Below, one piece after another: positions 15,106 to 22,168 of a stretch of 22,168 nucleotides of DNA; position 1 is the first letter of the stretch, and each line of letters starts with the position of its first letter. The stretch is from NCBI GenBank assembly GCA_050295355.1, contig JBNKPL010000036.1, positions 1 to 22,168 of the forward strand, given 5' to 3'. Below the pieces are notes generated by a model. That model searched no databases. It was not told the DNA's origin and was given only the letters and a program-made list of their open reading frames with translations. The position numbers were made by a program, and so were the translations under genes. Origin of the DNA: CBFDBF01 sp050295355. Its GTDB lineage: Bacteria > Pseudomonadota > Gammaproteobacteria > Chromatiales > Chromatiaceae.

Positions 15106-16779
15106 ATGAGCGAAAACAATCGCATCCTCATCATCGACGACGATCTCAGTATCTGGAAATCCTATGAGTCGGTGCTCAACAAGAGGACGGCCGACGAGGC
15201 AGACAATTCCCCGCTCGAATCCCTGTTACTGCAAAACAACCCGCAGCAAAAAAATACTGGCCGCTACCAACTGAACTTCGCACAACAGGGAAAAGAGGGC
15301 TACGAAACCCTCAAGCAAGCCAATCAGGAGGGTACCCCCTTTGCCGTAGCCTTTATCGACATGCGCATGCCGCCGGGATGGAACGGTGTGGAAACCGCCT
15401 GCGCCATCCGGGAGATTGATCCCGATGTAGAAATCGTGATCATCACCGCCTACGCCGACGTCACCCGCTCCGAGATGGTGGATGCCATCGGCAGTCCGGA
15501 CAAACTCCTTTATCTACGCAAACCATTCGATACGGAAGAGTTAAGCCAGATTGCGCTGCAACTCACCGAAAAGCGGCATCTCGCCGATCAGCAGAAGCTT
15601 CAGCAAATCAGGATTCAGAAACTGCTGGAGGAGATCAGCAACACCCGCGACTACATGGACCGGATCATCAACAACCTGCCCTTCATGCTGGTCGGAGTGA
15701 ATGCCAGCGGCGAAGTAACGCTCTGGAATCAGGCCGCCGAATCCATAACCGGCCACCGGCATGTGGATACCCTGCTCCATCCGGTCTCCCGTTTCTTTCC
15801 CGGAGTTCCTGATCTGGACCGGGAGATCACATCCGCCCTGGATCACGGACGCCACATCCGCATGGAGAAAATCATCCTGAAACTGTCCGGCAAAGATGTA
15901 CTCTGCGACATCATGCTCTACCCCTTCAAATCGGAAGACAACCCCGGAGTGGTGATCCGTATTGAAGACATCACTGAACGAACCAAACTGCAGGACATCA
16001 TGGTGCAGTCGGACAAGATGCTGACCGTCGGCGGCCTGGCGGCCGGGATGGCCCATGAGATCAACACCCCGCTCGGCAGCATCATCCAGAGCGCCCAGGT
16101 CATCGCCAACCGGATCGACAAGGAGAATCGCAAGAACCGGGAAGTCGCCACATCCTGCGGCACCGACATTGAAGCCATCCACCGCTATATGGAGGAACGG
16201 GGTATCTATCAACTGTTGGAAGGCATACGGGACGGCGGCGGCAGGACCTCCAAGATCGTCAAAAGCATGCTCAGCTTCAGCCACAAGGGGGATACTGCTA
16301 TTCAACAGCGGGTCAATGAAACCATTGATGAGGCGCTGGAACTCTCCCGCAGCGACTACGACCTGAAAAAACTCTACCGTTTCAACGATATCCATATTAC
16401 CAGGGACTACGCAGACAACCTGCCCCCCATCAACATCGACCGGACCAAATTCGAGCAGGTGATCATGAACCTGATTCGCAACGCCGCCCAGGCGATGATC
16501 GATATGGGACGGGATCACCGCCCCACTTTGCGAATCACGACCTTCGCCGAAGAAAACCACGTGGTCATCCGCCTCCAGGACAATGGGCCGGGGATCGACC
16601 GGGAGACGCAAAAAAGGATTTTCGATCCTTTTTTTACCACCAAAGAGATCGGTATCGGCACCGGGCTCGGCCTCTCCCTCGCCTATTTCATTATTACCAA
16701 TCAACATGGCGGCGAGATTTCTGTAGAATCGGCACCTGGAGAAGGGGCCGTGTTCACCATCAAACTGCCCGTGAGTTAG
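15106..16779 (+). CDS. Histidine kinase with N-terminal variant receiver: REC-PAS-HisKA-HATPase
   Basis: 557 residues, no membrane segment, so cytoplasmic. The receiver (1-155) carries about 25 extra residues between helix 1 and strand 2 (about 26-52); it keeps Asp11-13, phospho-acceptor Asp85 and Lys139. A coiled coil (about 155-180) leads to a PAS domain (about 183-292, NLPFMLVGVNASGEV). The HisKA phospho-accepting His317 lies in AGMAHEINTPLG, and about 45 residues later a charged helical insert precedes ML-SFSHKG. The HATPase has the N box (NLIRNAAQAM), DNGPGID and GTGLGLSLAYFI. The kinase therefore looks active. It starts four bases after the cyclic-di-GMP enzyme and is followed by a REC protein with the same receiver variant. 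There is no clear Shine-Dalgarno, so coupling is likely. Confidence 0.95.
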   Translation: MSENNRILIIDDDLSIWKSYESVLNKRTADEADNSPLESLLLQNNPQQKNTGRYQLNFAQQGKEGYETLKQANQEGTPFAVAFIDMRMPPGWNGVETACAIREIDPDVEIVIITAYADVTRSEMVDAIGSPDKLLYLRKPFDTEELSQIALQLTEKRHLADQQKLQQIRIQKLLEEISNTRDYMDRIINNLPFMLVGVNASGEVTLWNQAAESITGHRHVDTLLHPVSRFFPGVPDLDREITSALDHGRHIRMEKIILKLSGKDVLCDIMLYPFKSEDNPGVVIRIEDITERTKLQDIMVQSDKMLTVGGLAAGMAHEINTPLGSIIQSAQVIANRIDKENRKNREVATSCGTDIEAIHRYMEERGIYQLLEGIRDGGGRTSKIVKSMLSFSHKGDTAIQQRVNETIDEALELSRSDYDLKKLYRFNDIHITRDYADNLPPINIDRTKFEQVIMNLIRNAAQAMIDMGRDHRPTLRITTFAEENHVVIRLQDNGPGIDRETQKRIFDPFFTTKEIGIGTGLGLSLAYFIITNQHGGEISVESAPGEGAVFTIKLPVS

Positions 16780-16843
16780 AACCGTTCCGCTGCAGCATCG
16801 GCTTAAGTATTTTTACTGCAAGAACAAATATCAGAGATTTTCT

Positions 16844-17854
16844 ATGTCCTCTTACAACAACCGTGTGCTGGTCGTCGATGACGACCCGGAGATCCTGCGC
16901 ATATTCAAATCGGTGTTACAGCCGCAAAAAAGTGACGGAACAAGCAATCCCCTTAACGCCCTGCTGAAACCTTCCAACCCGGAAGAGCAGGATCCGCGCG
17001 AACGGAATTTCGAGGTGGACACCGCCACGCAAGGAGAGGATGCCTACAGGATGGTGCAGCAGGCCATCGACAAGGGACTTCCTTACAGCGTCATGTTTAC
17101 CGACATGCGCATGCCGCCTGGCTGGGACGGCATCAAAACATCCCAGGAGGTCAGAAAGATCGACAACACCATCGGCATTGTAGTGGTCACTGCCTACTCG
17201 GATGCCAGCGTATCGGAAATCGTCAGCAAGGTTGGCTTTACCGACCGCCTGCTCTATCTAAAAAAACCCTTCGACGAAGAGGAGATTCTGCAACTTGCCG
17301 ACTCCCTCTCCATGCGCTGGAACCTGGAGGAAAAGGTCAAAGGGATGGTAAGGGTGCTGGAAAGCATGGTGGACAGCTTCTTCAAGCTAAGGACCGCCGT
17401 TTACCAGGAAGATGAACTGGAACCCTTCATGAAGCGAACCCTGGAGCAGATCAGCGCCTTCCTGGACACGCCGGATGTGTTCCTTGCCCGCATTCAGGGC
17501 GAGGAGGTGATCCTCAAGATCGGCCTGGGCAAATTCAGCAACGGACTGAGCAAGAATGACGAATTCATAGCGCTATTGACCGAAAGTGCGCGCAACAAAC
17601 CCCTGTCCACGGTGCTGCGGCTCAAACAGTATGTGGTGCTTCCGATCAACATCCGGAAATGCCAGGATGTTATCGTCGGCCTCATCAACATCCATGAGAT
17701 CGAAGGCACCGACCGGTTGCTTGATGTGCTGGCGCGCGACATGGTCAAGCTATACGATGCGGCCAACGTCATGGACGCGCTGAGAAAAGAGCTCAGCGAA
17801 TACAAACAGCGGGTTTCCGAGCTGGAGCAGCAATCGCCGGGCGACGGCGAATAG
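16844..17854 (+). CDS. Variant-REC protein with uncharacterised C-terminal region
   Basis: 336 residues. The receiver (1-160) is closely related to that of the preceding kinase, with the same insertion after helix 1 (about 27-54), phospho-acceptor Asp87 in FTDMRMPPGWDG, and Lys141 in YLKKPFD. After a helical linker (about 165-185), residues about 190-310 form a mixed region (EPFMKRTLEQISAFLDTPDVF, then VVLPINIRKCQDVIVGLINI) that looks like a GAF-type fold by eye. The protein ends in a coiled coil. There is no DNA-binding, GGDEF, EAL or HD-GYP output, so it may act through protein contacts or as an adaptor or phosphate sink. It is 64 bases after the kinase in the same direction and precedes the acyltransferase by 21 bases. 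Confidence 0.85.
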   Translation: MSSYNNRVLVVDDDPEILRIFKSVLQPQKSDGTSNPLNALLKPSNPEEQDPRERNFEVDTATQGEDAYRMVQQAIDKGLPYSVMFTDMRMPPGWDGIKTSQEVRKIDNTIGIVVVTAYSDASVSEIVSKVGFTDRLLYLKKPFDEEEILQLADSLSMRWNLEEKVKGMVRVLESMVDSFFKLRTAVYQEDELEPFMKRTLEQISAFLDTPDVFLARIQGEEVILKIGLGKFSNGLSKNDEFIALLTESARNKPLSTVLRLKQYVVLPINIRKCQDVIVGLINIHEIEGTDRLLDVLARDMVKLYDAANVMDALRKELSEYKQRVSELEQQSPGDGE

Positions 17855-17875
17855 ACGACTTTGCCAGGCATCCGG

Positions 17876-19177
17876 ATGGCGGTTGAACCTTCAGCTATGA
17901 AAACGCGGCCGCTATCCCCCCTGGAGCTGTTCAGCTTTAACCTCAACCGGCTATCGGCCTTTAATTTCCAGGTCGAGGCGGAGTTCAGGCAATCTATCCC
18001 GGACGCCATTCTCCGCAAGGCCCTGGGCATCGTACAGCGGCGCCACTACTATCTGAATGTAATCATCCAGCGGCTAGAACCGGTCACCTACCTCTATCGT
18101 CCCGATCTCACCATCCCGCTCAACTTTATCGAAGAGGCACGGCCCAATGATTGGGTGGCTCACGCGGAAACGGAACTGAATCGCGGCTTCGATTACAAAA
18201 ACGCCCCCCTGCTGCGGGTCCTCGCGGTCAAAAGCCCGGGGTGTTTCAACCTGATCCTGACCTTTGACCACTCCATCGGCGACGGCCTCTCTGGCATGCA
18301 CCTGCTGCATGACCTGATCACTATCAGCCACCAGTTGATTGAGGGACGAAAGGATATCGACGACTCGGAAATCCCGCCCGCCGTCGTACTGGAGGAAAAC
18401 TTTCCCAACGATCTTCCGCATGCGATGCGCTACTTCTCGCCCAAAAGGGAGCGCATGGCGAATGAGTATTACGCCCCCGTGGCAGAGCGGTTTACGCGCT
18501 TCCTGCCCTGTTATCTCGAACGCGAGACCAGCGAAGCGTTTTCCCGACGCTGCAAAGAGCAAGCTGTAACGGTCCACGCCGGACTCAGCGCTGTCATCCT
18601 GCATGCGATGGCTGCGGAACTAAAGCATAAACTAGTGTCTGGAGATTCGATTGAACTGGATGCGGTCTCCGCCATCAGCCTGCGCAACCACCTGCGGGAA
18701 CCGTTCAGCAACCAACAATTGGGGTTGGCGGCGGTGCAGTTGAAGACCCCCCACCAAATCGGCCCGGACACGCCCCTGTGGGAAACCGCCGCCGAAGTGA
18801 ACCACAGCATCAGGAACATCATCGCCAACAAGGAGTTTTTCCTGCTGTTTCGGAAACTGAGCGATGCGGTCCGGCGTCCGCCTGAGGAGTCGTTCAAGGC
18901 CCATGAACGGGGCACGCCCAATATCACCCTCAGCAATCTCGGCTTGCTGGAGTTTCCTCCAGCCTACAACCATTTTGAGGTGGTGCGGGCCAACTTTACC
19001 GGCACCATGAACCTGGCCCAGTCCACCCAGTGGGGAGTGCTGATCACCACCGTTCACTGCTCCTTCAGCCAGCGTCTCGCCCTCAACTTTCACTACCTGG
19101 AACCCTACTGGGACCGGCCAAGGGCCGAGGCGTTCGCGGCCCAATGCATGCAACGTATCGTTGACTGTTCAAAATAG
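17876..19177 (+). CDS. Condensation-domain / PapA-like acyltransferase
   Basis: 433 residues from the chosen start. It looks like the chloramphenicol-acetyltransferase-like superfamily that includes NRPS condensation domains, PapA5, wax ester synthases and alcohol acetyltransferases: RPLSPLELF at the N-terminus, then the catalytic motif HxxxDG as FDHSIGDG with His132 and Asp136, and a long second half ending with a strand-rich region near VLITTVHCSF. The general reaction is acyl transfer from a CoA or carrier thioester to an alcohol or amine; donor and acceptor are unknown. The motif is HS rather than the HH of condensation domains, which fits PapA-type enzymes. Starts at 17861 (TTG), 17876 and 17897 are all possible; I chose 17876 because AGG lies seven bases upstream. 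It is last in the signalling cluster. Confidence 0.8.
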   Translation: MAVEPSAMKTRPLSPLELFSFNLNRLSAFNFQVEAEFRQSIPDAILRKALGIVQRRHYYLNVIIQRLEPVTYLYRPDLTIPLNFIEEARPNDWVAHAETELNRGFDYKNAPLLRVLAVKSPGCFNLILTFDHSIGDGLSGMHLLHDLITISHQLIEGRKDIDDSEIPPAVVLEENFPNDLPHAMRYFSPKRERMANEYYAPVAERFTRFLPCYLERETSEAFSRRCKEQAVTVHAGLSAVILHAMAAELKHKLVSGDSIELDAVSAISLRNHLREPFSNQQLGLAAVQLKTPHQIGPDTPLWETAAEVNHSIRNIIANKEFFLLFRKLSDAVRRPPEESFKAHERGTPNITLSNLGLLEFPPAYNHFEVVRANFTGTMNLAQSTQWGVLITTVHCSFSQRLALNFHYLEPYWDRPRAEAFAAQCMQRIVDCSK

Positions 19178-19180
19178 TTT

Positions 19181-19249
19181 TATGCCACAGAGAGCACAGA
19201 GATCACGGAGATTTTTTCTTTTTTTGATCGTGATGCTCTCCATGGCATA
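19181..19249 (+). repeat. Imperfect hairpin with T-rich loop after the acyltransferase gene
   Basis: The left CACAGAG arm also pairs locally: TATGCCA, GAGAGCA and TCACG at 19181-19207 are matched in inverted order by 19229-19249 (CGTGATGCTCTCC then TGGCATA). The loop contains two long T-runs. The same arm can thus fold locally or with the distant arm at 19345-19373. Confidence 0.6.
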
Positions 19250-19373
19250 GAGATGAGATTGCAGTTCAGCTGTTTATTCATTTGCCGCGAGGTCGCGGCT
19301 CCCACAGGTGGTTTCACTGACAAAGGCGGTATTCGCTTTTATTCATCTCTGTGATCTCTGTGTGCTCTGTGGC
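19184..19373. repeat. Pair of 29-bp CACAGAG-type inverted repeats at convergent junction
   Basis: Arms 19184-19212 and 19345-19373 are reverse complements with three differences, built on CACAGAG units. The 132-base interior carries a REP-like hairpin and T-runs. It starts six bases after the acyltransferase stop and ends 16 bases before the end of the epimerase-like gene. A further copy of the arm lies at 21297-21324. Confidence 0.8.
19284..19308 (-). repeat. REP-like element
   Basis: On the minus strand, CCTGTGGGAG is followed directly by a palindrome with perfect 6-bp arms (GCCGCG and CGCGGC, 4-base loop). A GGAG or GTAG tetranucleotide before a hairpin is the layout of REP sequences mobilised by RAYT transposases in Pseudomonas and relatives. 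No RAYT gene lies in this window. Confidence 0.65.
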
Positions 19374-19389
19374 TAACAGATTTTAACCA

Positions 19390-20361
19390 TCAGCGCACGA
19401 CTAGATGCTCAATGATCGTAAGCGGGTCTTTGCGGATGATCTCTGGCCCGATAAGTGCCTCCAGCCGCTCCACACTACCCCAGTGATCCTGGCCCACCAG
19501 TTCCGCCACCGTCTTTTTTGACCCCTTTCCAGTAACGGGCAGCAGGCCGAGAACAGCCAGATAGATGGAAATCGGAACTTGCAGCTTGAAAAGTCGGTCC
19601 CTGCGGCCAAGCTGGGTGGAAAGGTTTTTCAGTAGCTCATTACAGCTCACAGGTCGGCGATAGCCGATATTCAGCGCCTTCTGCTCGGGAGTGCCTGCAT
19701 GACGATGTTGTTCGATTACCGTGACTAACGCCAAAACAATCTCCGCGTAGTCATTGACCTCAATAAAGCTATAGCGCTGTCGGCCTGAACCGAGACGGAT
19801 ACGGTGCTCCAGCATGCGGGCAAAGGCGGGCAGGACATAACGGTCCTCCCGTCCCAGGATAAAACGGGGCCTAAGACAGTAGGCGCTGAAGCCCCCCTCC
19901 CTGGCGGTTTGCAGAATACGTTCCTCCACCGCGACGCGGGAGTGGGCCAGCACGGTATCCGGCCGCAGTAATTCGCTCTCCCGGCACCCCCGCTGGCTGC
20001 CCTGCCCGTACACCGACATGGAACTACCGTAGATGATGCCCAGGGTGTGGGGGTTGCACAGTTCCAGCAACCGCTCCGCGCCCGCCACATTGACCGCATG
20101 ATAGAGGCGTTCGTCCTTGCTGATCTGCAGGGTGCCGAAATGGATAATGATGTGATCTTCATCCGGCAACAAATTCGGAGGGATCTGGTCCGGCAGACTG
20201 CCGGTCATATACTCCACCCCATCAATGGGCTGCTCGGGAAGGGTCCTCACTAGGACGATCAGCCGCGAGCCTGGCCGCCGTGACGCCACAAGCTTTTGCA
20301 GGATATGACTACCCACAAACCCGGTGGCGCCCAGCAGAACCATATGTGGAAGATTGATCAT
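19390..20361 (-). CDS. Atypical extended-SDR (NAD-dependent epimerase-like) protein
   Basis: 323 residues from the chosen start. The N-terminal Rossmann loop GATGFVG (11-17) and the strand ending IVLVRT indicate NAD(P) binding; the YGSSMSVYG segment (111-119) corresponds to the Ser-containing strand of extended SDRs, and LRPRFILG and YSFIEVNDYAE are also typical. The catalytic YxxxK pair is not visible: the aligned segment reads LAHSRVAVEE, with Leu138 for Tyr and Arg142 for Lys. It may bind nucleotide without classical catalysis, or use another mechanism. The longer frame to 20442 overlaps the neighbouring promoter region; MINLPHMVLLGATGFVG is the plausible N-terminus, with GGAG very close upstream. 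Divergent from the SDR at 20463 and convergent with the acyltransferase. Confidence 0.82.
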   Translation of the reverse strand: MINLPHMVLLGATGFVGSHILQKLVASRRPGSRLIVLVRTLPEQPIDGVEYMTGSLPDQIPPNLLPDEDHIIIHFGTLQISKDERLYHAVNVAGAERLLELCNPHTLGIIYGSSMSVYGQGSQRGCRESELLRPDTVLAHSRVAVEERILQTAREGGFSAYCLRPRFILGREDRYVLPAFARMLEHRIRLGSGRQRYSFIEVNDYAEIVLALVTVIEQHRHAGTPEQKALNIGYRRPVSCNELLKNLSTQLGRRDRLFKLQVPISIYLAVLGLLPVTGKGSKKTVAELVGQDHWGSVERLEALIGPEIIRKDPLTIIEHLVVR

Positions 20362-20462
20362 CGCTCCAATATACCCCCATAGGGTGATATTTCCAGATGG
20401 CATTCTGCCGCCGGGATCACTACTATTCCAACTTACCCTCACGCAATTGCCACAGGTGACCC

Positions 20463-21230
20463 ATGTACAACTTTAATAACAAGGTGGCCATCGTGACCGG
20501 CGGCGGCTCCGGTATCGGCAGGGCCGCCGCCCTGCAGCTCGCCCGCCAAGGCGCCCGGGTAGTGGTCGCCAACCGCAGAAACGAGACCGGGGAAGAGACC
20601 GTATCCATGATCGAACAGGAGGACGGCGCCGCGGCTTTCATCCAGACGGATGTGGCCAGCGATGAGCAGGTAGCGCGCTTGATCCGGGAAACGGTGGACC
20701 GCTATGGCCGTCTGGATCTCGCCTTTAACTGCGCGGGCTTCGATGGTGAACGCCACTCCATCAAGGAGACCACCACTGAGGCGTGGGACCAAATCATGGA
20801 TATCAACCTCAAGGGCACCTATCTGCTTATCCGCCAGGAGGCGGAACAGATGGCCAAGCAGGGCGGCGGCGCCATTGTAAACATGGCATCGGTATACGGA
20901 TTGATTGGCCGTCCCGGCCGCTCGGCCTACAACGCCAGCCGGGCGGGCATTATCAATCTCACCAAGACGGCGGCACTGGAATATATCAAGGATGGCATAC
21001 GCATCAATGCCGTCGCCCCCGGCGCCACCCGCACCGAACTTTTCGACCGCATGACCAACGGGGCGGATGCGGAGCGGATCGCCCAATACGAGCGGATGCA
21101 CCCCATCGGCCGAATCGCGGAGCCGGAAGAGATCGCGGAGGTGGTCCTGTGGCTCCTTTCCGAACGGGCCTCTTTCATCGTCGGCCAGACCATCGTGGCA
21201 GACGGCGGGATCTCGGCGGGTTTGGGCTGA
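20463..21230 (+). CDS. Short-chain dehydrogenase (glucose 1-dehydrogenase-like SDR) with Lys-to-Arg change
   Basis: 255-residue classical SDR, cytoplasmic. The cofactor loop TGGGSGIG (about 12-19), the acidic/NRR region after strand 2, NCAGFDG, catalytic Ser143 in MASVYG, and Tyr156 are in place. The catalytic Lys of YxxxK is Arg160 (YNASR), which is unusual and may reduce or change activity. The C-terminal PIGRIAEPEEIAEVVLWLLS and VGQTIVADGG match the family ending. An AGGTGA Shine-Dalgarno lies three to four bases before the ATG. It is divergent from the epimerase-like gene, 101 bases apart, and convergent with the HAD gene. No substrate can be assigned. Confidence 0.92.
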   Translation: MYNFNNKVAIVTGGGSGIGRAAALQLARQGARVVVANRRNETGEETVSMIEQEDGAAAFIQTDVASDEQVARLIRETVDRYGRLDLAFNCAGFDGERHSIKETTTEAWDQIMDINLKGTYLLIRQEAEQMAKQGGGAIVNMASVYGLIGRPGRSAYNASRAGIINLTKTAALEYIKDGIRINAVAPGATRTELFDRMTNGADAERIAQYERMHPIGRIAEPEEIAEVVLWLLSERASFIVGQTIVADGGISAGLG

Positions 21231-21247
21231 CCCGCATTTGCTCACCA

Positions 21248-21270
21248 CCCGTGGGAGCCACTAAACAGGC
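21248..21270. repeat. Possible degenerate REP half
   Basis: CCCGTGGGAGCC resembles the CTGTGGGAGCC head of the REP-like element at 19284-19308, but the following hairpin is lost. It lies just after the SDR stop. Weak on its own. Confidence 0.3.
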
Positions 21271-21296
21271 CGTCGAACTGAGACCAATGCGCTTTT

Positions 21297-21356
21297 GCCA
21301 CAGAGTGCACAGAGAACACAGAGACGACTATGTACCCCCCCTGTGTCCTCCGTGGT
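21297..21356. repeat. CACAGAG-type inverted repeat between convergent genes
   Basis: 21297-21324 begins GCCACAGAG and continues as CACAGAG units, matching the arms at 19184 and 19345. A partial inverted arm (CTGTGTCCTCCGTGGTG) follows at 21341-21357 after a short C-rich spacer. It lies between the convergent SDR and HAD genes and can fold into an imperfect hairpin. Confidence 0.7.
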
Positions 21357-21397
21357 GAAAGCAAGACCCAGACTGGATTGGATTCTTGGCCCGCATC

Positions 21398-22048
21398 TCA
21401 GCAGGGTTGGATGGATAAGATATCCTGGAACTCGCTAAACGAGTGGATGGTGGCGTCGATGTATTCTTCATAGGGCAGGTAATCTTCCCGGCTAAAAGTG
21501 CTATTCAGCATCATGATAGTAGCCAGGCCGTTTAGCTTCGCCGACCGTAACGCCAACGGGCAGTCGTCAATATAGGCCCATTGGGTCAAATCGACGCCCA
21601 TTTCCCTCCCAAGCCGTTCAAAGTGACCGGCATTGGCCTTGGAGAAACCGGCAAACCCCACCACCCGGTCCCGTACCGATCCGGGCAACAGGGTAAATCG
21701 CGTCTCACTGGTCAGGGAGAGAATGCGGTAATCAATCCCGCTCTCCTCACAAAAGGCAATAAAGGGCGCAAAGTCCTCCATGATTTTGATCCGGCCCGGC
21801 TCCCGGTCATGGTCTATCAGCGCCGCATGAAACGCCTCTTTGTGCTGCTCCAGACCGAAGGCGCCAAACAGCAGATCAATGACCTGACCGGGCGGAAAAC
21901 TGAGCACGCTTTTCACATAACCGTGGATATCCGCCTCTGGAACGGGGGTAATGGAATTGATGAAGCGATGCACAAACTCAATGGTGAGTTTCGGCGTATC
22001 CGGGGCGATCACCCCGTCGAAGTCGATCAACACACCTGCATACGCCAT
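21398..22048 (-). CDS. HAD-like hydrolase
   Basis: 216-residue haloacid dehalogenase superfamily protein, probably a phosphatase; cytoplasmic. Motif I is IDFDGVIAP with nucleophile Asp9 and Asp11; motif II is LSLTSETR; a Lys in GFSKANAGHF fits motif III; motif IV is YIDDCPLALRSA with the metal-binding Asp pair. A helical cap lies between motifs I and II (about 20-95), as in beta-phosphoglucomutase or phosphoglycolate-phosphatase-type HADs. CAGGAT just before the ATG gives a ribosome binding site. It lies 49 bases after the stop of a gene that enters from the right edge, so co-transcription is likely. The substrate is unknown. Confidence 0.85.
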   Translation of the reverse strand: MAYAGVLIDFDGVIAPDTPKLTIEFVHRFINSITPVPEADIHGYVKSVLSFPPGQVIDLLFGAFGLEQHKEAFHAALIDHDREPGRIKIMEDFAPFIAFCEESGIDYRILSLTSETRFTLLPGSVRDRVVGFAGFSKANAGHFERLGREMGVDLTQWAYIDDCPLALRSAKLNGLATIMMLNSTFSREDYLPYEEYIDATIHSFSEFQDILSIQPC

Positions 22049-22097
22049 ATCCTGTGCCTCTTATTTTTCTCGCGCCGCCTCAGTCACTGGAGTTCGG

Positions 22098-22168
22098 TCA
22101 CACGATTTCCCGCATCTCCTTGACGAAGGCGTAGCGCTTCATGGCGTCCTGCAGAATCCGCTGCTCGG
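22098..22168 (-). CDS. 3' end of an unidentified gene
   Basis: The frame is open from the window edge and ends in TGA at 22100-22098. The last 23 residues are a charged helix (QDAMKRYAFVKEMREIV at the end). Position and direction fit a gene upstream of the HAD-like gene in one operon. Too little remains to name it. Confidence 0.5.
   Translation of the reverse strand, partial: EQRILQDAMKRYAFVKEMREIV

Noticed and set aside
15541..16707. A 388-codon minus-strand frame inside the histidine kinase gene
   Set aside because: The sense strand encodes a complete kinase with all boxes; the antisense product shows no family pattern.

Overview
The window looks like a chromosomal segment of a free-living or symbiotic gammaproteobacterium. 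SuhB, HemN, PrmB, IscR and a YqiB-like DUF1249 protein all resemble their Enterobacteria counterparts motif for motif, but gene order is not enteric. Moderately high G+C, dense two-component and cyclic-di-GMP signalling, and CACAGAG-type and REP-type intergenic repeats would fit a sulfur-oxidiser or Chromatiales-like lineage; that placement is inference. I saw no rRNA, tRNA, CRISPR array, prophage or intact insertion sequence.

Layout. 1-1271 (minus) is the partial gene of a REC-REC-GGDEF diguanylate cyclase. 1611-3263 (plus) holds suhB, an exported DUF302-like protein and an 85-residue unknown. 3267-3528 is an inverted-repeat, MITE-like element at a convergent junction. 3525-9729 (minus) holds, in transcription order, a DUF1249 gene, iscR, prmB, hemN, a membrane-anchored TerB-domain gene and an AMP-forming acyl-CoA ligase; the last two overlap by one base (TAATG). 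9782-11002 (minus) holds adk and a thioredoxin gene with a promoter and terminator. 11158-12472 (plus) is an overlapping pair: a nucleoside-phosphorylase-like protein and an SDR. 12822-19177 (plus) is a cluster of a REC-GGDEF-EAL protein, a REC-PAS-histidine kinase, a REC protein with a long C-terminal region, and a condensation-domain/PapA-like acyltransferase. 19178-22168 holds an atypical epimerase-like protein (minus), an SDR (plus), a HAD-like phosphatase (minus) and the 3' end of one more gene (minus), separated by repeat-rich convergent junctions.

How the genes may work together. The most interesting functional unit is 12822-17854. The kinase and the following REC protein carry the same unusual REC variant, with about 25 extra residues between helix 1 and strand 2, and they sit directly behind a bifunctional cyclic-di-GMP enzyme. 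The acyltransferase 21 bases further on is a candidate output. At sequence level the clearest hidden structure is that all three convergent junctions in the window carry inverted-repeat structures, the largest being a 262-bp element with near-perfect 22-bp ends that reaches into the stop codon of the acyl-CoA ligase gene.
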